Positions 13,385-24,921 of a DNA stretch of 64,000 bases are shown here, one piece after another. This DNA is from Fragilaria crotonensis. Taxonomy: Eukaryota > Bacillariophyta > Fragilariophyceae > Fragilariales > Fragilariaceae. How positions within the stretch are numbered: position 1 is the stretch's first letter; each line of letters opens with the position of its first letter. The notes beneath the pieces were generated by a model. That model saw only the letters and a program-made list of their open reading frames with translations, did no database searches and was not told the DNA's origin. The stretch covers positions 1-64,000 of the forward strand of contig JAKSYS010000149.1 in assembly GCA_022925895.1 (NCBI GenBank). Reading direction: 5' to 3'. The position numbers were made by a program, and so were the translations under genes.

Positions 13385-13851
13385 GTTTATCAGACCCAAC
13401 GGCTCAATGACATGAATGGCGCCATCCGATCGGTAGTATGGAGATCACCGGTTGATCATTTCATCATGGCTAAGAATGGCCGCATGTGATGAAACGATGT
13501 TGAGCAGATTACGTCGGGAATTGATGAGAAATTGCGTAGGGAGTGTTCTCATACCCGAAAGACCGCAATACTACGATAGACGTGCCATACGGATAAGTAA
13601 ATGACCGTGGCACGGAACGAATCAGTCTCTCAAAGACCGATTCGCAACAAATCTCCTAAATGTGATTAAGGCAAGTCATTATCCGATCGGCATAAATGTT
13701 GGCACTCTGAAGGCGTTGGTATTCCCGGTTTTTCACCCTTGTATACCCTTGCTTGTTTCTTTAGGAATTTTCACACAAGACCACACCGAACCGATATCTC
13801 GACCATGAACGCTGCCCTCCAACGATGCGGCTTTAACGCCCCGACTGTCAC

Positions 13852-15009
13852 GTGGTTGATTGCTCAGGATTTGCAACCCCGAATGACTTGATGCTCGCAA
13901 CTGAGTCGGATCTCGACTCGATTGCCAGGAGTGTTGCTAGATCTGCACCGCGAGGAGCAGGCAACGTTACGATGCCATTCATCGCAGTGAAGAACTTGAA
14001 AGGCTTCCGTTTCTGGGCGGATGAGCGCAAGCGGACCGGGTTCGAAGCGAACCCCGAAAGTTTCACAGCTGACAAGGTTCCTGAGTTCACGGCCAAGTGC
14101 CAAGAATACCAGGAACAGAAGGAGGCAGCAAAGACGAAGATGCATCCAAGCCTGACAGTCTTAAGAAGTTGGTCAACTGGGCATTGTGGAATGAGTCCTT
14201 CCAGAATTACCTTCGTCAAATCCTTAGTGCTGCGAAGATCCCACTCGTTTACCTCACCAGGGACGAAAGGGAAGCGCCAGAGAATGTTCTTGATCCAGCG
14301 GACTTTGGAAGTCCAATGGAGTACCTTATTGAAGCGACGGTACTCGAGGGACGACATTACGAATTGGATAACCCTCGATTCTATCGGGAATTGAAGACAT
14401 TTGTCGTAAACGGAGAAGGGTGGTCATACATCAAGAAATTCGAGAGGTCGCAGGACGGTCGGAAGGCGTACTTGGCATTGAAGACGCAGTGTGAAGGCAC
14501 CGCGTCCAAGATCACACGTAAGAACAAAGCCTACGCGTCGATCGCGAACGCGTCCTACAGTGGGTCGCGTCGCCAGTATAAATTCCAAGATTTTATCAAT
14601 GTCCACCAGACCGCTCACAATGAAATCCTTGATTGTGATCCAACCGAGGCCGTCCCCGAATCCAAGAAAGTTGCTGATTTTCTCAAGGAATTACCGATCC
14701 GAAATTGAATCTGCCGTCTCAGTGGTGCTTGGCGATCCCAAGCTGCTGAACAATTTCCAGGCATGTCAGCAATACCTGTCGACGACCGTGGAAAACAGGG
14801 CAACCCTCGAGAGAAGTAAGGAAAGGAACATTTCGGGCGTGAAGAGCGGTGAGAAGACGGATAAGACGGCGAAGGCAGGGAAGTTGCCAAAGGGTTTTAA
14901 GTTAGAGAATAAATATTACCCGCCAAAGATCTTCCGACTTCTGAGCCAGGAGCAAAAGACCAGCTTAAGTGGGGAGACAAGAAAGGCAAGAGATCCGTGG
15001 CCGCTTTAA
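13852..15009 (+). pseudogene. Gag region of the inner Copia element
   Basis: These are plus-strand frames rich in Lys and Glu with a helical core: WALWNESFQNYLRQIL, YLTRDEREAPENV and QYKFQDFINVHQTAHNEI. No CCHC knuckle is evident to me. The place between the 5' LTR and the protease supports the Gag label. It is broken. Confidence 0.6.
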
Positions 15010-15188
15010 AGAAACAAATCAAGGAGGAGTTGAAGAACGAGATGAAGAAACTGGCAAAGGGAAACGACAATGATGGCGATGATGACCATGAGTCAAGCGC
15101 AGATGAAGCGGCCGGGAAGGAATTCGGTCGCGGCGCTCACAAGAAGAAGCAGAAGCTGGATAAGGCCTGACAATGCAGAACCGTTGCG

Positions 15189-17395
15189 ATGGTTTCGCGG
15201 GAGGTATACTCAGTGGATTACAATGCAATACACGGAGAGTGTCATCGTTCGGGTCGGTGCGAGATGGACTCTCACGCCGACACATGCGTGGCAGGAAGTA
15301 ATTGCGTGGTTCTCGAGTATACCGGGAGATCAGCTGAGGTCGAGGCTTATTCGCCTGATTACCCGTCGAAGCAGATTCCTATCGCAACGGTTGCAACGGC
15401 CTACGATTGTCCGACTTCCGGGGCCACGTATGTGATAATCATTAACGAAGCTCTTTACTTCGGAGACTCCTTACCATTTTCGTTACTTTCCCCTAACCAG
15501 CTCCGGGACAACGATGTCCACGTCGACGAACGACACAGGCAACATGCACCTGACTCGATATTCGGTATTCTCGTTCCGTCCGAACCCCTACGAATCCCTT
15601 TTACCCTCGAAGGAGTTGTTGCCGGCTTTGATTCGAGACCCCAACCCAAGACGAGCTTGATAATACTGCCCTGCATGTCGAACTCACCTCCGACGTTGAG
15701 TGGATTCCCACACCTTCGCGCTCTCGCTCGCGGAGGAGGATGTGTTGGACTCCGAAGACGAAGAGGAGATTACGAACTTGCGAGCAAGGCGCTTGAAGGT
15801 CCTACACTCCAAGGCAACGAAACAGAAGATCAAGAGTTGCATGCAGGTTCTTGCAGCGAGCCAGTTCCCTTCGAAATGCAAATCGCAAACGAAGTAAATC
15901 TGCTGAATCAGACCGACCCGATACTGCGAAGGGTCGCAGCACTTACGACGACAGCGGATGCGAGCTCGGAGGAGATTGGCATTGCGGCGATACGAACTGG
16001 AGATGTGACTTCCGATGTAACCCCAGAAAATGTGGCACGACGCTGGATGGTTGGATTAGAGACGGCAAAGAACTCCTTGAAGGTGACCACAACAAGGAAT
16101 CCGGTCGATACCGAATCCAGCGACGCGACGTTTTAAAACTCAGATGGCACATCTGCGCTATCCAAGGTTGAGGGGGATGTTTTACGCCGACATAATGGAA
16201 CCGAAGATCAAATCAATTGATTCGCAACGATATGCTCACATTATTGGGAATGGCCGGGGATACACGAAGGCTTACCCGATGGAGCGTAAGAACGAGTCAA
16301 TCTATGCGCTAGATGATTTTGTCAAGAAAGTGGGAATTCCAGAAGTATTGTTGTGCGATAACGACGCCACAATGGAAGGATGGGGCGAGTGGAAGAAGAG
16401 GATCCGGAAGTATTCAATTGATCCGAAGTACACGGAACCCTATTCACCGTTTCAGAACAAGGCTGAATTGGACATCAGAGAGTTGAAGAGGATGATCCGA
16501 AGATTCCAAGACAAGACGCGATCACCAAGAAGACTCTGGAATTATCTCGTCAACCTTTGCGCAAGGATCAGATCCTTCGTTGCGGGACACATCCGGATCT
16601 ACAAGGACGCTCTGCCTTCGAACAGGTCCATGGGTGGACACCAGATATTTCGCTCTACGTTATGCATGGTTGGTACGAAGTTATTTCTTACCTCGACAAT
16701 GACAACGAGCGGAAGTTGGCATGCTGGTTAGGGCCAGCAGAAGATTATGGTGGCGGGACGCAGCGTTCCTGTTACCGAAGTCGGCAAAGCCAATCGTGAG
16801 GAGCACGTTCTGGGCCCTAACACCTGATGAACGTGCAGATCGAAGGAGGAGATCGCGGAATTGTTGGAATCGATAGAAGAGAAGATAGGGATAAGCGGAC
16901 AAACGAGGAGGTGGCGGAAGAGCTTGGTGAAAATCAGTTTCCCTGGTTGACATCTTCGGGGACTTGAATGACGCAACGGAGGACGGAGGAGAATTCCGAC
17001 GCTCCGACGCTGATGATTATACCCCGGAGGCTTTTGATCAGTACTTAACTGCTGAGATAGTAACCGACCGCGGCGGAGATATCCTTCGCGGCACCGTGAA
17101 AAGCCGAAAAAGAGATCATGACGGAAAGCCAATTGGATCGTCAAACCCAAATCCTTTATTGGATTCCCGCGAATACCTTGTGTGTTTCGAGGACGGGACG
17201 GAGGAGACATACACTGCGAATCTAATTGCTGAGTGTTTATACTCGCAAATAGATGACGATGGTCGACGCTTGCAAGTGATGCAGGAGATCGTTGACCACG
17301 AAAGAGTCATAGTGCGCTACGAGAGGACGAGGCGTACTACTCTACCAAGACTGGACCGAAACCAAAGAGAACGACAAAGGGCTGGCGCCTATTAG
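15189..17395 (+). pseudogene. Protease and integrase region of the inner Copia element
   Basis: The protease is marked by RCEMDSHADTCVAGSNC near 15260, a DSHAD variant of the active-site motif that I recall from other stramenopile Copia elements, followed by FSLLSPNQLRDNDVHVD. The integrase core at 16144-16731 shows FYADIMEPK, LLCDNDATM and FQNKAELDIRELKR, which place the three acidic catalytic residues. A basic and acidic C-terminal region runs to about 17400. The frames are interrupted. Confidence 0.7.
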
Positions 17396-17790
17396 TCGAA
17401 TGGAAAGACGGTTCCAGTACTTGGGTACCGCTGGCAGATTTAAAGGACTCTTACCCAGTTCAAGTTGCCGACTACGCCGTTACAAACAACCTGTCAAACG
17501 AACCAGCGTTCCGATGGTGGGTTCCATTTGTACTCAAGAAACGAGAAAGGATTCTAAAAAAGGTCAAGTCGAAATATTGGTCGGTTTCACACAAATACGG
17601 ATTAGAACTCCCGAAAAGTGTCGCCCATGCGTTAGCGATCGACAAGAGAACGGGAACGGATTTCTGGACGAAGGCGATCGAAAAAGAGATTCGGAACGTT
17701 TTCCCTGCATTCGAGTTTATCGAAGACGACGACACAAAAGTTCCACCTGGGTACGAGTTCGTTGATACATATTTTGTCTTCGACATCAAA

Positions 17791-19296
17791 ATGGACCTTA
17801 CTAGAAAGGCCAGATTGGTAGCGCGAGGCAATATGACCGAGGCAACGAAGGAACAAACGTTTGCGTCTGTCGTGAGCAGAGATACGGTGAGACTCTTCTT
17901 CCTCTTGGCCGCTCTCAACGATTTAGACCTCTTGTCGTGTGATATTCAAAATGCTTACCTGGCGGCACCGAATAAGGAAAAGGTGTGGACTAAGTTTACT
18001 GATCAATTAGGACCTGAGTACAATGGTAAAAGAGCTATAATCGCGAAAGCTCTCTATGGCTTAAGATCGAGCGGAAGATCGTTTCGCGACTACTTGGCTA
18101 AGAATTTAAGGGAACTGGGCTTCGCGTCGTCGAAAGCTGACCCTGATCTGTGGATGAAAGCGGCGGTCAAACCGAACGGGGACAAAGTCTACGAGTACGT
18201 CATATCGTACGTGGACGACTTGATTTTTCAAGGAATAGATCCGGAGGGCTTTATGGATGCCCTGGGACAGCGTTTTACCTTGAAGCCCGGGAGCATTAAA
18301 GAACCAGATACTTATTTGGGCGTTGACATAAAGAAATTCCGTATCCCAGATTCTGACGAGCCCGATAAGGTGCGGTGGGCGTTCGAGTCAACTTCATACG
18401 TGAAGAAGGCGATCGCCGACCTGGAAAAGGAACTTGAAGATGCCGATCTCAGACTGTTGCCAAATGCAAAGACTCCGCTGGCAAGTGGATACCGGCCTGA
18501 GTTAGACCTTTCAGCGGAGTTGGGGAGCAAACAATTGAACTACTATCAAGGTTTGATTGGCGTCCTCAGATGGATTTGCGAAATTGGGAGGATTGATGTT
18601 TTGATGCCGGTGTCGTTAATGTCGCGGTACTTGGTATCGGCACGACAAGGACATTTAGAACAAGTCTTCCATATTTTTGCATACTTAAAGCATCATCCGA
18701 GATCGACAATGGTGTTCGACGATACGATCCCGACATTCCGAGGTGAGCGATTCGTCAAATGTGACTGGTCCGAGTTCTACCCCGACGCAGCCGAAGCAAT
18801 ACCCGAAAACATGCCGACGCCACGTGGAAAGGATGTCACAATGTCATGTTTCGTGGATGCTGACCACGCAGGGTGTAGAGAGACAAGGAGGTCACATTCA
18901 GGGATCTTAATATTCGTTAATCGAGCGCCGATACTTTGGTTTTCCAAGAGGCAGAATACGGTCGAGGCGTCTACGTATGGTTCAGAGTTACTTGCAATGC
19001 GACTATCGATTGAGATGATAGAGGGACTACGTTACAAACTGCGGATGATGGGTGTTCCGCTAACCGAGGAATGCTCCGTGTTTTGTGATAATTCGGCAGT
19101 TGTGACTAATTCCCGACCTGAATCGACACTCAAGAAGAAGCACGCTGCAATTAACTTTCACCGCGTACGCGAAGCGATTGCTGCCGGGACCATCAGGGTG
19201 GCAAAAGAAAACACACAGACGAACTTGGCAGATATCTTGACAAAGTTAATGCCAGGACCGAAGATGAAGGAGTTGTTGCATAACATACTCTGGTAA
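17791..19296 (+). CDS. Reverse transcriptase/RNase H portion of the inner Copia element
   Basis: This is a single long open frame. It contains KARLVARGNMTEATKEQTF, LLSCDIQNAYLAAPN with the first catalytic Asp, ALYGLRSSGRSFRDYLAK, and YVDDLIFQG with the Asp-Asp pair. RNase H follows with CFVDADHAGCRETRRSHSG, TVEASTYGSELLAMR and VFCDNSAVV, ending NLADILTKLMPGPKMKELL just before a short untranslated tail and the 3' LTR. The frame continues upstream of the first Met, so this is only the polymerase end of a polyprotein. In life it would copy element RNA into DNA in cytoplasmic particles. Confidence 0.85.
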   Translation: MDLTRKARLVARGNMTEATKEQTFASVVSRDTVRLFFLLAALNDLDLLSCDIQNAYLAAPNKEKVWTKFTDQLGPEYNGKRAIIAKALYGLRSSGRSFRDYLAKNLRELGFASSKADPDLWMKAAVKPNGDKVYEYVISYVDDLIFQGIDPEGFMDALGQRFTLKPGSIKEPDTYLGVDIKKFRIPDSDEPDKVRWAFESTSYVKKAIADLEKELEDADLRLLPNAKTPLASGYRPELDLSAELGSKQLNYYQGLIGVLRWICEIGRIDVLMPVSLMSRYLVSARQGHLEQVFHIFAYLKHHPRSTMVFDDTIPTFRGERFVKCDWSEFYPDAAEAIPENMPTPRGKDVTMSCFVDADHAGCRETRRSHSGILIFVNRAPILWFSKRQNTVEASTYGSELLAMRLSIEMIEGLRYKLRMMGVPLTEECSVFCDNSAVVTNSRPESTLKKKHAAINFHRVREAIAAGTIRVAKENTQTNLADILTKLMPGPKMKELLHNILW

Positions 19297-19479
19297 TCGA
19301 CGACCAACACCCGGGGACACGAATTGGGTAGTCGCGATATAATGGTAACTGTCCATCGAAAACAGTAGGTGACCGTCGCAGGGTTATATATGTTAACGAC
19401 GTAGCCGGGGCCTCTGTCGATCGGTTCAGGAAGTGTGATTCGCCTCTGATTCAGGAACTTAATTCAGAGTCGCGGGGAC

Positions 19480-19697
19480 TGTTGATATTACAAGCTACCG
19501 GTACTGTATCATTCAGGATGCTATGAATCATGTATCAAGTATCAAGTACCATTATACGGTACTACATCTGCACAGTACGACTCGGGATTGAAGGATGACT
19601 CCGAACAAGGTAATGCTCACTTTTCTATGTTTTAGATAATTCATAACTGAATCAAGACATGCTTTCCTGCAAGGATGATCTACTTGTAGGATTAACA
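19480..19697 (+). repeat. Right (3') LTR of the inner Copia element (218 bp)
   Basis: This is the second copy of the 218 bp repeat, following a short purine stretch (GCGGGGACT) and followed by TCTC, the match to the bases left of 13167. Confidence 0.95.
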
Positions 19698-20988
19698 TCT
19701 CGAGAAATGGTGCTCCCTGTTCAACATGCTCTCCAAGGCCATCCAGAATCCGGAGCGCTTTGGGAAAAGTTCGTGAACTCTGTCATCGCTCGTCACGGTT
19801 TCACTTCGACCACCCACGAGCGCAGTCTCTATCAAGGAACTTACAAGGGACACCGAATGCTTATATGTCGCCAAGTTGACGATATGGCCATCGGATGTGT
19901 GAACGTTGACGCCATCAAAGACCTTGTTCGTGTCATTTGCGCCGAAGACGGCATCGATCTCCGCGACGAAGGTATCCTGAATTCGTTCAATGGTGTCGAC
20001 GTCGACCAACGCGACCGATACATCAAGATCACGTGTGAAACATACATTGATAAATTGCTGGCGCACTATGGTTGGTCGTCATCCGGATCACGAGACGGAC
20101 GAGAAACCCATCGAGCCACTTGCCGCATCGACAACACAACAAATGTTTGACGACTACGCTAATGCACCTCGTGACGGAACCGCAGAATATTATGATCTTG
20201 AAACGGCTGCTGGGTTTTCGTATCGAAGTGTCTTGGGAGCGTTGATTTACGCCTATGTGGTTGCTCGACCGGACATCGGATACGCGGTCACGACACTTGC
20301 CCGTTTCTCCGATCACCCGGCAAAGGTGCACTACGACGCATTACGTCGTGTCGCACGGTACCTACGAATGACGAAAAATTGGGGTTTGTTCTATTGGAGA
20401 AGCGTGCTTCTCTCATCACTTCCGCCTGGCGACTTCAAGATTCTCATTCCGGACTCGTCCCTCCCTGATTTCCCGCAAGTTCAATCCTCGACCGAACTTG
20501 CTGGTTACGTCGACGCAGCCCATGCAACGGACCTTGTCACGCGTCGTTCTATTACCGGGCTCGTCTTCATGTTCTGCGGTGGCCCTCTGGCTTACAAGTC
20601 AAAGATTCAATCGACCGTTTCCACAAGCTCCACCGAAGCAGAGTTCCTTGCAGCTGTCCATGCCGCCAAGATTGCCAAGTACCTCCGATCGATCCTTTCA
20701 GAACTTGGGTACGCACAACTCGGCCCAACTACGTTGTTCGAAGACAACGCTGCCGCCATCTTGATGGTTAATGCGAGTCGTCCCACGCCGCGCGCTCGTC
20801 ATATCGACATCCAGCATTTTGCCCTCCAAGAATGGAAGGCAGCGAATGAGATTGTTCTTTCTCACATTCCTGGTGTCGTCAACTCCGCGGATTCCCTGAC
20901 GAAATCGCTTGGGTCCACGCTTCATCATCGTCATGTTCGCCGCCTCATGGGTCACTATGGTGCCCCGTGGATACCCCCGGCCCCCTGA
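19698..20988 (+). pseudogene. End of the reverse transcriptase and RNase H of the middle Copia element
   Basis: Directly after the inner element, Copia reverse transcriptase resumes with LPVQHALQGHPESGALWEKF and CRQVDDMAIGC, where VDD is the polymerase motif. RNase H follows with AGYVDAAHATDLVTRRSITG, VSTSSTEAEFLAAVHAAK and LFEDNAAAILM. It ends about 65 bp before the right LTR. It is interrupted at least once. Confidence 0.8.
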
Positions 20989-21053
20989 AGTTCTTATCCT
21001 TCAAGATACACTTCTGTTGCTCATTGCATGCTATGGCTTACAATGGGGGAGTG

Positions 21054-21465
21054 TGTCAGTGCATATTTCATTCTTGCTACTGTGCAATCGTCTAATCGCG
21101 CACAGTCTACTATCTACAGTCGTTGACATGCATGACGCATGTGCAACTCCGACTAGTTTAGCTTAAGGCCGATGTACTCCATCGGCTCACAACTTTAACT
21201 TAGCCTAAAACTATTACCTCCACTGCATTCTTGCCGGTCTACGATCGTAAGGGTGAAGAGGTACAGTTGTTGCTTCGTCCCCATCTATAACTCACGACAT
21301 CACTATCACCGACACCCTCGCCACTGCGTACCTCGTCGGATATCGCCGCTCTTCCGTTCATTGTGCTGTCGTGTTCTCCCTCTTCTGTTTCTGACGGTCT
21401 CGCACTAACTCGACTCCCAAGCGAGCCAACGTATGTGAAGCTGCCGTACTAGAGAGGGTCTCACA
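21054..21465 (+). repeat. Right (3') LTR of the middle Copia element (412 bp)
   Basis: This is a near-identical copy of 7697-8105. It is preceded by a purine-rich primer tract and followed directly by the second TGTTG target copy. Confidence 0.95.
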
Positions 21466-21470
21466 TGTTG

Positions 21471-24163
21471 ATGCAAAAGGCAGATATAGTTGCACTTGTG
21501 CGAACGCAAAGCGGTAGGTCGCGAAGGTGAATCGTGCCGTTGATTGTGTCCATTAGCATTGCCTCGGTGAAAAACAGGTCGCGTGACGGAATGTGATGGA
21601 AGTGTTGGAACATCCGAAAAGGGTGGTGATGAATGGCGTCGAGGGGGTTGGCGTATCGTAACGGTGGGGCAGGGCGCAGAGGAGGCAGTAGTCTGACAAG
21701 TTGTTGTATAGCTGCACTTGGTACCTCATTAGGTTCACCAATATCTCGGTTAGCGTCGCCATTATTGTCAAGATCATCCTCCACAATGTCCATTGGTTCG
21801 GGATCAGGGTCGTTTGCAACTTCTGGTAGCGGATCTGGGTCGGCATCAGGATAAAGTTAACAGTTTCTAGTTGAGTCATTATTACTGCAGGAGTAACAAT
21901 GATCGGCAAGGAAAACATCGGCATCATCAGCTTGGGAGCTTGGCAAATCTTCCAATTTGATTGGGACAGGGTGCTGAACATCCAAATAGGTCAAAGTCTC
22001 AGAGGAAACGGTCGGATTGTGGGCTCTGCAGGCCCATTGTTGTGGGTTGGGGGAGGAAACCGCGGTACGAACGACAGTAGCTGCGTTTCCCGTGTCAACG
22101 GCAGCACAGTACGAGAGCGATGCGTTAGGACCGTTAACGGGACGTTTCACAGAATCGGAAATCTCCAAAACGACGTCAGGAATCGGACTTGACGTGGAAA
22201 ATTTTGAAACGGAATCGAGGGTTGTTGAGTTGTCGTCGCGAGTTGGTTCGGGATCGGATTCCGGAAAAGAGCAGGGCTGTACTCGGGGTATAGTTCGTAG
22301 AACGTGGGCGAGGTAGCTGTGGGAGTTTTGGGAATCCGGGATTTCTGGGTCAATCGGGAAAAATCAGTACAAAATTGCGGGGTAGCAGAGCCGTTATCAC
22401 TGTTCTCATCAGACGTCATAGTTTTGAGTCGCGAGTCTGCTGAGTTGTCGGCACCCACCAAAGTGCCGAAATGACTCTTAGAACTTTGAACAGTCGTTTC
22501 TCGAGATCTGTCGCTTCGAATTCGCTCAAATTTGGAGTGGTGGCTGAGAAGGTTGTACTGTGGCGCCTGGCAACGCGTGGTGTGGCGTACCAGTACATGT
22601 GCGATCATGGTGAGTGTGTTTTGAAGTGACTTCACATGTTCGTCGGCAGTTGCTCTGATGACTTTGTCAACGTCATCTTGGATCGTTCCCAGGGTATAGG
22701 AGGTGTTAATTGGTACCTCATCTTCGGTGAATGCGTTAATTTGTCGAATGTAGCGAGCCAAGTCGATGACGTCCCACTTCAAGTTGCTGTGAAAATTTGG
22801 CAAATGATGATCAGAATTTGGATCGGCGAGCTGAGGAGGTGCGAGCGAGCTCGGCGCGAATCGTCTGCGTCGACGTGATGGAGCGAAAGGTAGGGAAGAA
22901 TTGGGAATGTGTCATCGATCGATTCCAAAATGGTTTGGGAAAGGTGTTGCAGCGACGTCGGATCGTCGTATGGATCGATTTGGGGTCGCGACGTGCGAGG
23001 GTGACGACGGGGATAAAATCTGCGAGCGCGATTCCTGCGCTTCGAGGAAACCGTAGGGGCGAAACGAGTTCCTGTGTTGGTGTTTGGGTGGCGGCATCGG
23101 AGTGCGCGACGTTGGTTGTGGATTTTGGTGCCATGTTGTTGAAAGTACTTTTGGTGCTGATATTGGTAGTTGTAGTACTTGTAGTCCTGTGGTTGTTGCT
23201 GTCCTCCTCATTATCATCTGTAGGTCCAATGTCCTTGTAGTTGGCATTGGTAGATGCATAATGCTTTGTAGTGTGATCATCTGGTTCAGTAGTAGTGCCC
23301 TTTTGTTGTCATCCGTAGTGGTTAAAGTAGTTGAGTAGTTGGAGAAGTGGCTTGCATCTTGCAGCCATCTTGGTTGGAGTAGTAGCCCTGTGGCTAATGT
23401 TGGTGCCCTGAGGAGAAGGAGCTGCAATCTTGTTGTTGCGCTCGTTGAAGTGGAGGTTGCGATCCTCCTGGATGATCTGGTCGAAATTGTCGTCGGAATT
23501 GTTGGCATGGTAGGCGGCTTGGGGACCTTTCTTGATGGAGGTGCGCCTCTTCTTCTTGGTTGGTTGATCCTGATCGTCATCAGGGGTAGTGTTGGGAGAA
23601 GGAAAACGGTGGACACGTTGATGCTTGGATCCTCTGGGAGATCCGAAAGCTAAGGCTCCATGATAGAGGCCAGGATGGGTGGGCGTGTCGGGAGGGACAG
23701 GATTCGCGCCGATGGGGGCGCGAACGTCGACGTTATCGTCGAAGGCATCGCGGTCTTCGGCCTTACGGGCGGACCTAGAGATGCGAGGGGCAAGGGTGGG
23801 CGGGATGGCGTTCTTCATGGTGGACTTGGGGAAGCTTCTGTTCTTCAATGGGGAGTTTAAATTCGCTGCTGGCGAGTCCGTGAGGAGAGGGAAATTAATA
23901 GCAGTTAAACTCAAATTGTTAACGGCCGTACGAAGGTTCGCCCAATGATCGGACGAGTAATTTCTCTCGACGGTAGAGCCTTGGACCGGTGGTTCGAGGC
24001 GAGCAACCATGACAGTGTTCGTGTGATCGGTACACGAGTACTGGCCGACGGTAGACTTAAGGTTAGTAGGACCCAGAAGTCTAACGTTGGACTTGACGGG
24101 TGAGGAAGCGAACCTGACGGATCGTCCAGCTTTGGGCGATGGTGTTTTGTAGACATACACCAT
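21471..24163 (-). pseudogene. Leader reading frame of the outer Copia element, function unknown
   Basis: This is a set of minus-strand frames starting at ATG 24163. They encode basic, Ser/Pro/Thr-rich protein with no zinc knuckle, protease, integrase or polymerase motif. The coding character continues on the far side of the middle insertion, at about 5990-7696, ahead of Gag. A region of this length before Gag is unusual for Copia, where Gag normally starts close to the 5' LTR. It is broken. It could be an element-specific extra protein, or older captured sequence. I recognise no family. Confidence 0.5.
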
Positions 24164-24436
24164 GGCGGTAGATTTGTTGATACAAGGATGTAGAAATGTA
24201 GATGCTAACTAGTAAAGGCCTTTACTGTTTTTGGTTTGTGGAAATTATAAGATGAATTGAATGAAATGAAGGTGAGACTTGCAACATTAGTTGGAGTCTC
24301 ACAAATGAAGTGTTGTCTTAGTCCCACTTCCTGAGTGGTGTTTGGGAAGTGTTGTCCATAGTAAAAAGAGTGTTGTTGAAGTTATCAACAACACTCATGA
24401 TTTGAATTACATAGGAAGTAAATTCAAATAGTTTTG

Positions 24437-24599
24437 TGTTGCAGACCGGTAGTACCAGGTTCTGATCCGTAGCATTCTACGGGAACGGGTCACGGACAGA
24501 CTAAGAAAAATAATGGACTGTCTATTGTATTACCGTATGGTGTTTAATCTTACAGTAATACGAGAGACAGTGTGACAGAGTGACGGTAGATTCCTAACA
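24437..24599 (-). repeat. Putative 5' LTR of the outer Copia element (163 bp)
   Basis: The segment reads TG...CA on either strand; on minus it starts TGTTAGGAATC and ends CTGCAACA. A TGTTAGG start is common for Copia LTRs. It lies about 270 bp upstream of the first ATG of the leader frame, as a 5' LTR should. Its partner would lie left of position 1, so the ends are inferred from sequence style and not from a matched pair. The bases just outside the upper end are GTACT, which could be one target copy. Confidence 0.45.
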
Positions 24600-24818
24600 G
24601 TACTTGATACTGCAGTACTAAAGCAGCGCGCGCGCTCGTTCCCCAACATTGTCTAGTGGTCCCAATCGTATCAATCAAACTAGCGTAGCAATCCCGTATG
24701 TCGTTAATGTGCGTCTATTTGTTTTTCACAATTGCATACCGGTTAACGTAGAATTTACGATCCCGGTCATTCTTCGATGAAACGGGAGTCAGTCATTCAA
24801 GACTTCGGAAGGGGATAC

Positions 24819-24830
24819 CAATAGCGACCA
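24819..24830 (+). repeat. Candidate left terminal inverted repeat of the DNA transposon
   Basis: CAATAGCGACCA matches the complement of 30171-30182 exactly. It also forms a small hairpin with the bases that follow it (AGCGACC AGA GGTCGCT, 24823-24839). Confidence 0.5.
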
Positions 24831-24921
24831 GAGGTCGCTTTTGCAAGAGTGCGCGAAGCGTAACGGTCGCGAACACCCTTAAGTAAAAAAAGGTTGTATG
24901 TAACTAGACTTGCGAATGGTG

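Larger units (their letters stand above)
13167..19697 (+). mobile_element. Inner Copia-type LTR element, youngest layer of the nest
   Basis: The 218 bp LTRs at 13167-13384 and 19480-19697 start TGTTGATATTAC and end GGATTAACA, and I find no difference between them. TCTC flanks both sides (13163-13166 and 19698-19701), a 4 bp target match. The internal region on plus encodes Gag, protease, integrase, reverse transcriptase and RNase H in Copia order. Identical LTRs imply a very recent insertion. The Pol end (17791-19296) is one long frame, but the Gag-protease-integrase part is spread over several frames, so the copy reads as broken in roughly half a dozen places. Confidence 0.93.
7697..21465 (+). 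mobile_element. Middle Copia-type LTR element, inserted in the outer element and itself interrupted
   Basis: The LTRs at 7697-8105 and 21054-21465 both start TGTCAGTGC and end CTCACA. The element is flanked by a 5 bp target duplication TGTTG (7692-7696 and 21466-21470). A polypurine stretch (GGGGGAG) lies just before the right LTR. Reading plus strand it has Gag with a CCHC knuckle, protease, integrase, reverse transcriptase and RNase H. The reverse transcriptase region is interrupted by a third Copia element at 13167-19697. Without that insertion it is about 7.2 kb. The two LTRs differ only by two small length differences as I read them, so the insertion is young, yet the coding frames are broken in several places. 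Confidence 0.92.
21466..24599 (-). mobile_element. Outer Copia-type LTR element, 5' part (5' LTR and leader frame)
   Basis: This is the upstream part of the same minus-strand element. It begins with a putative 5' LTR (24437-24599), followed by a long leader region whose first good ATG is at 24163 (protein start MVYVYKTPSP). The leader proteins are rich in Ser, Pro, Thr and Asn, and I recognise no domain. The region ends at the TGTTG target copy 21466-21470, next to the right LTR of the middle element; the matching copy is at 7692-7696. The orientation, and the lack of any Gag or Pol domain here, fit the missing front half of the element at 1-7696. It is broken in several places. Confidence 0.75.
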
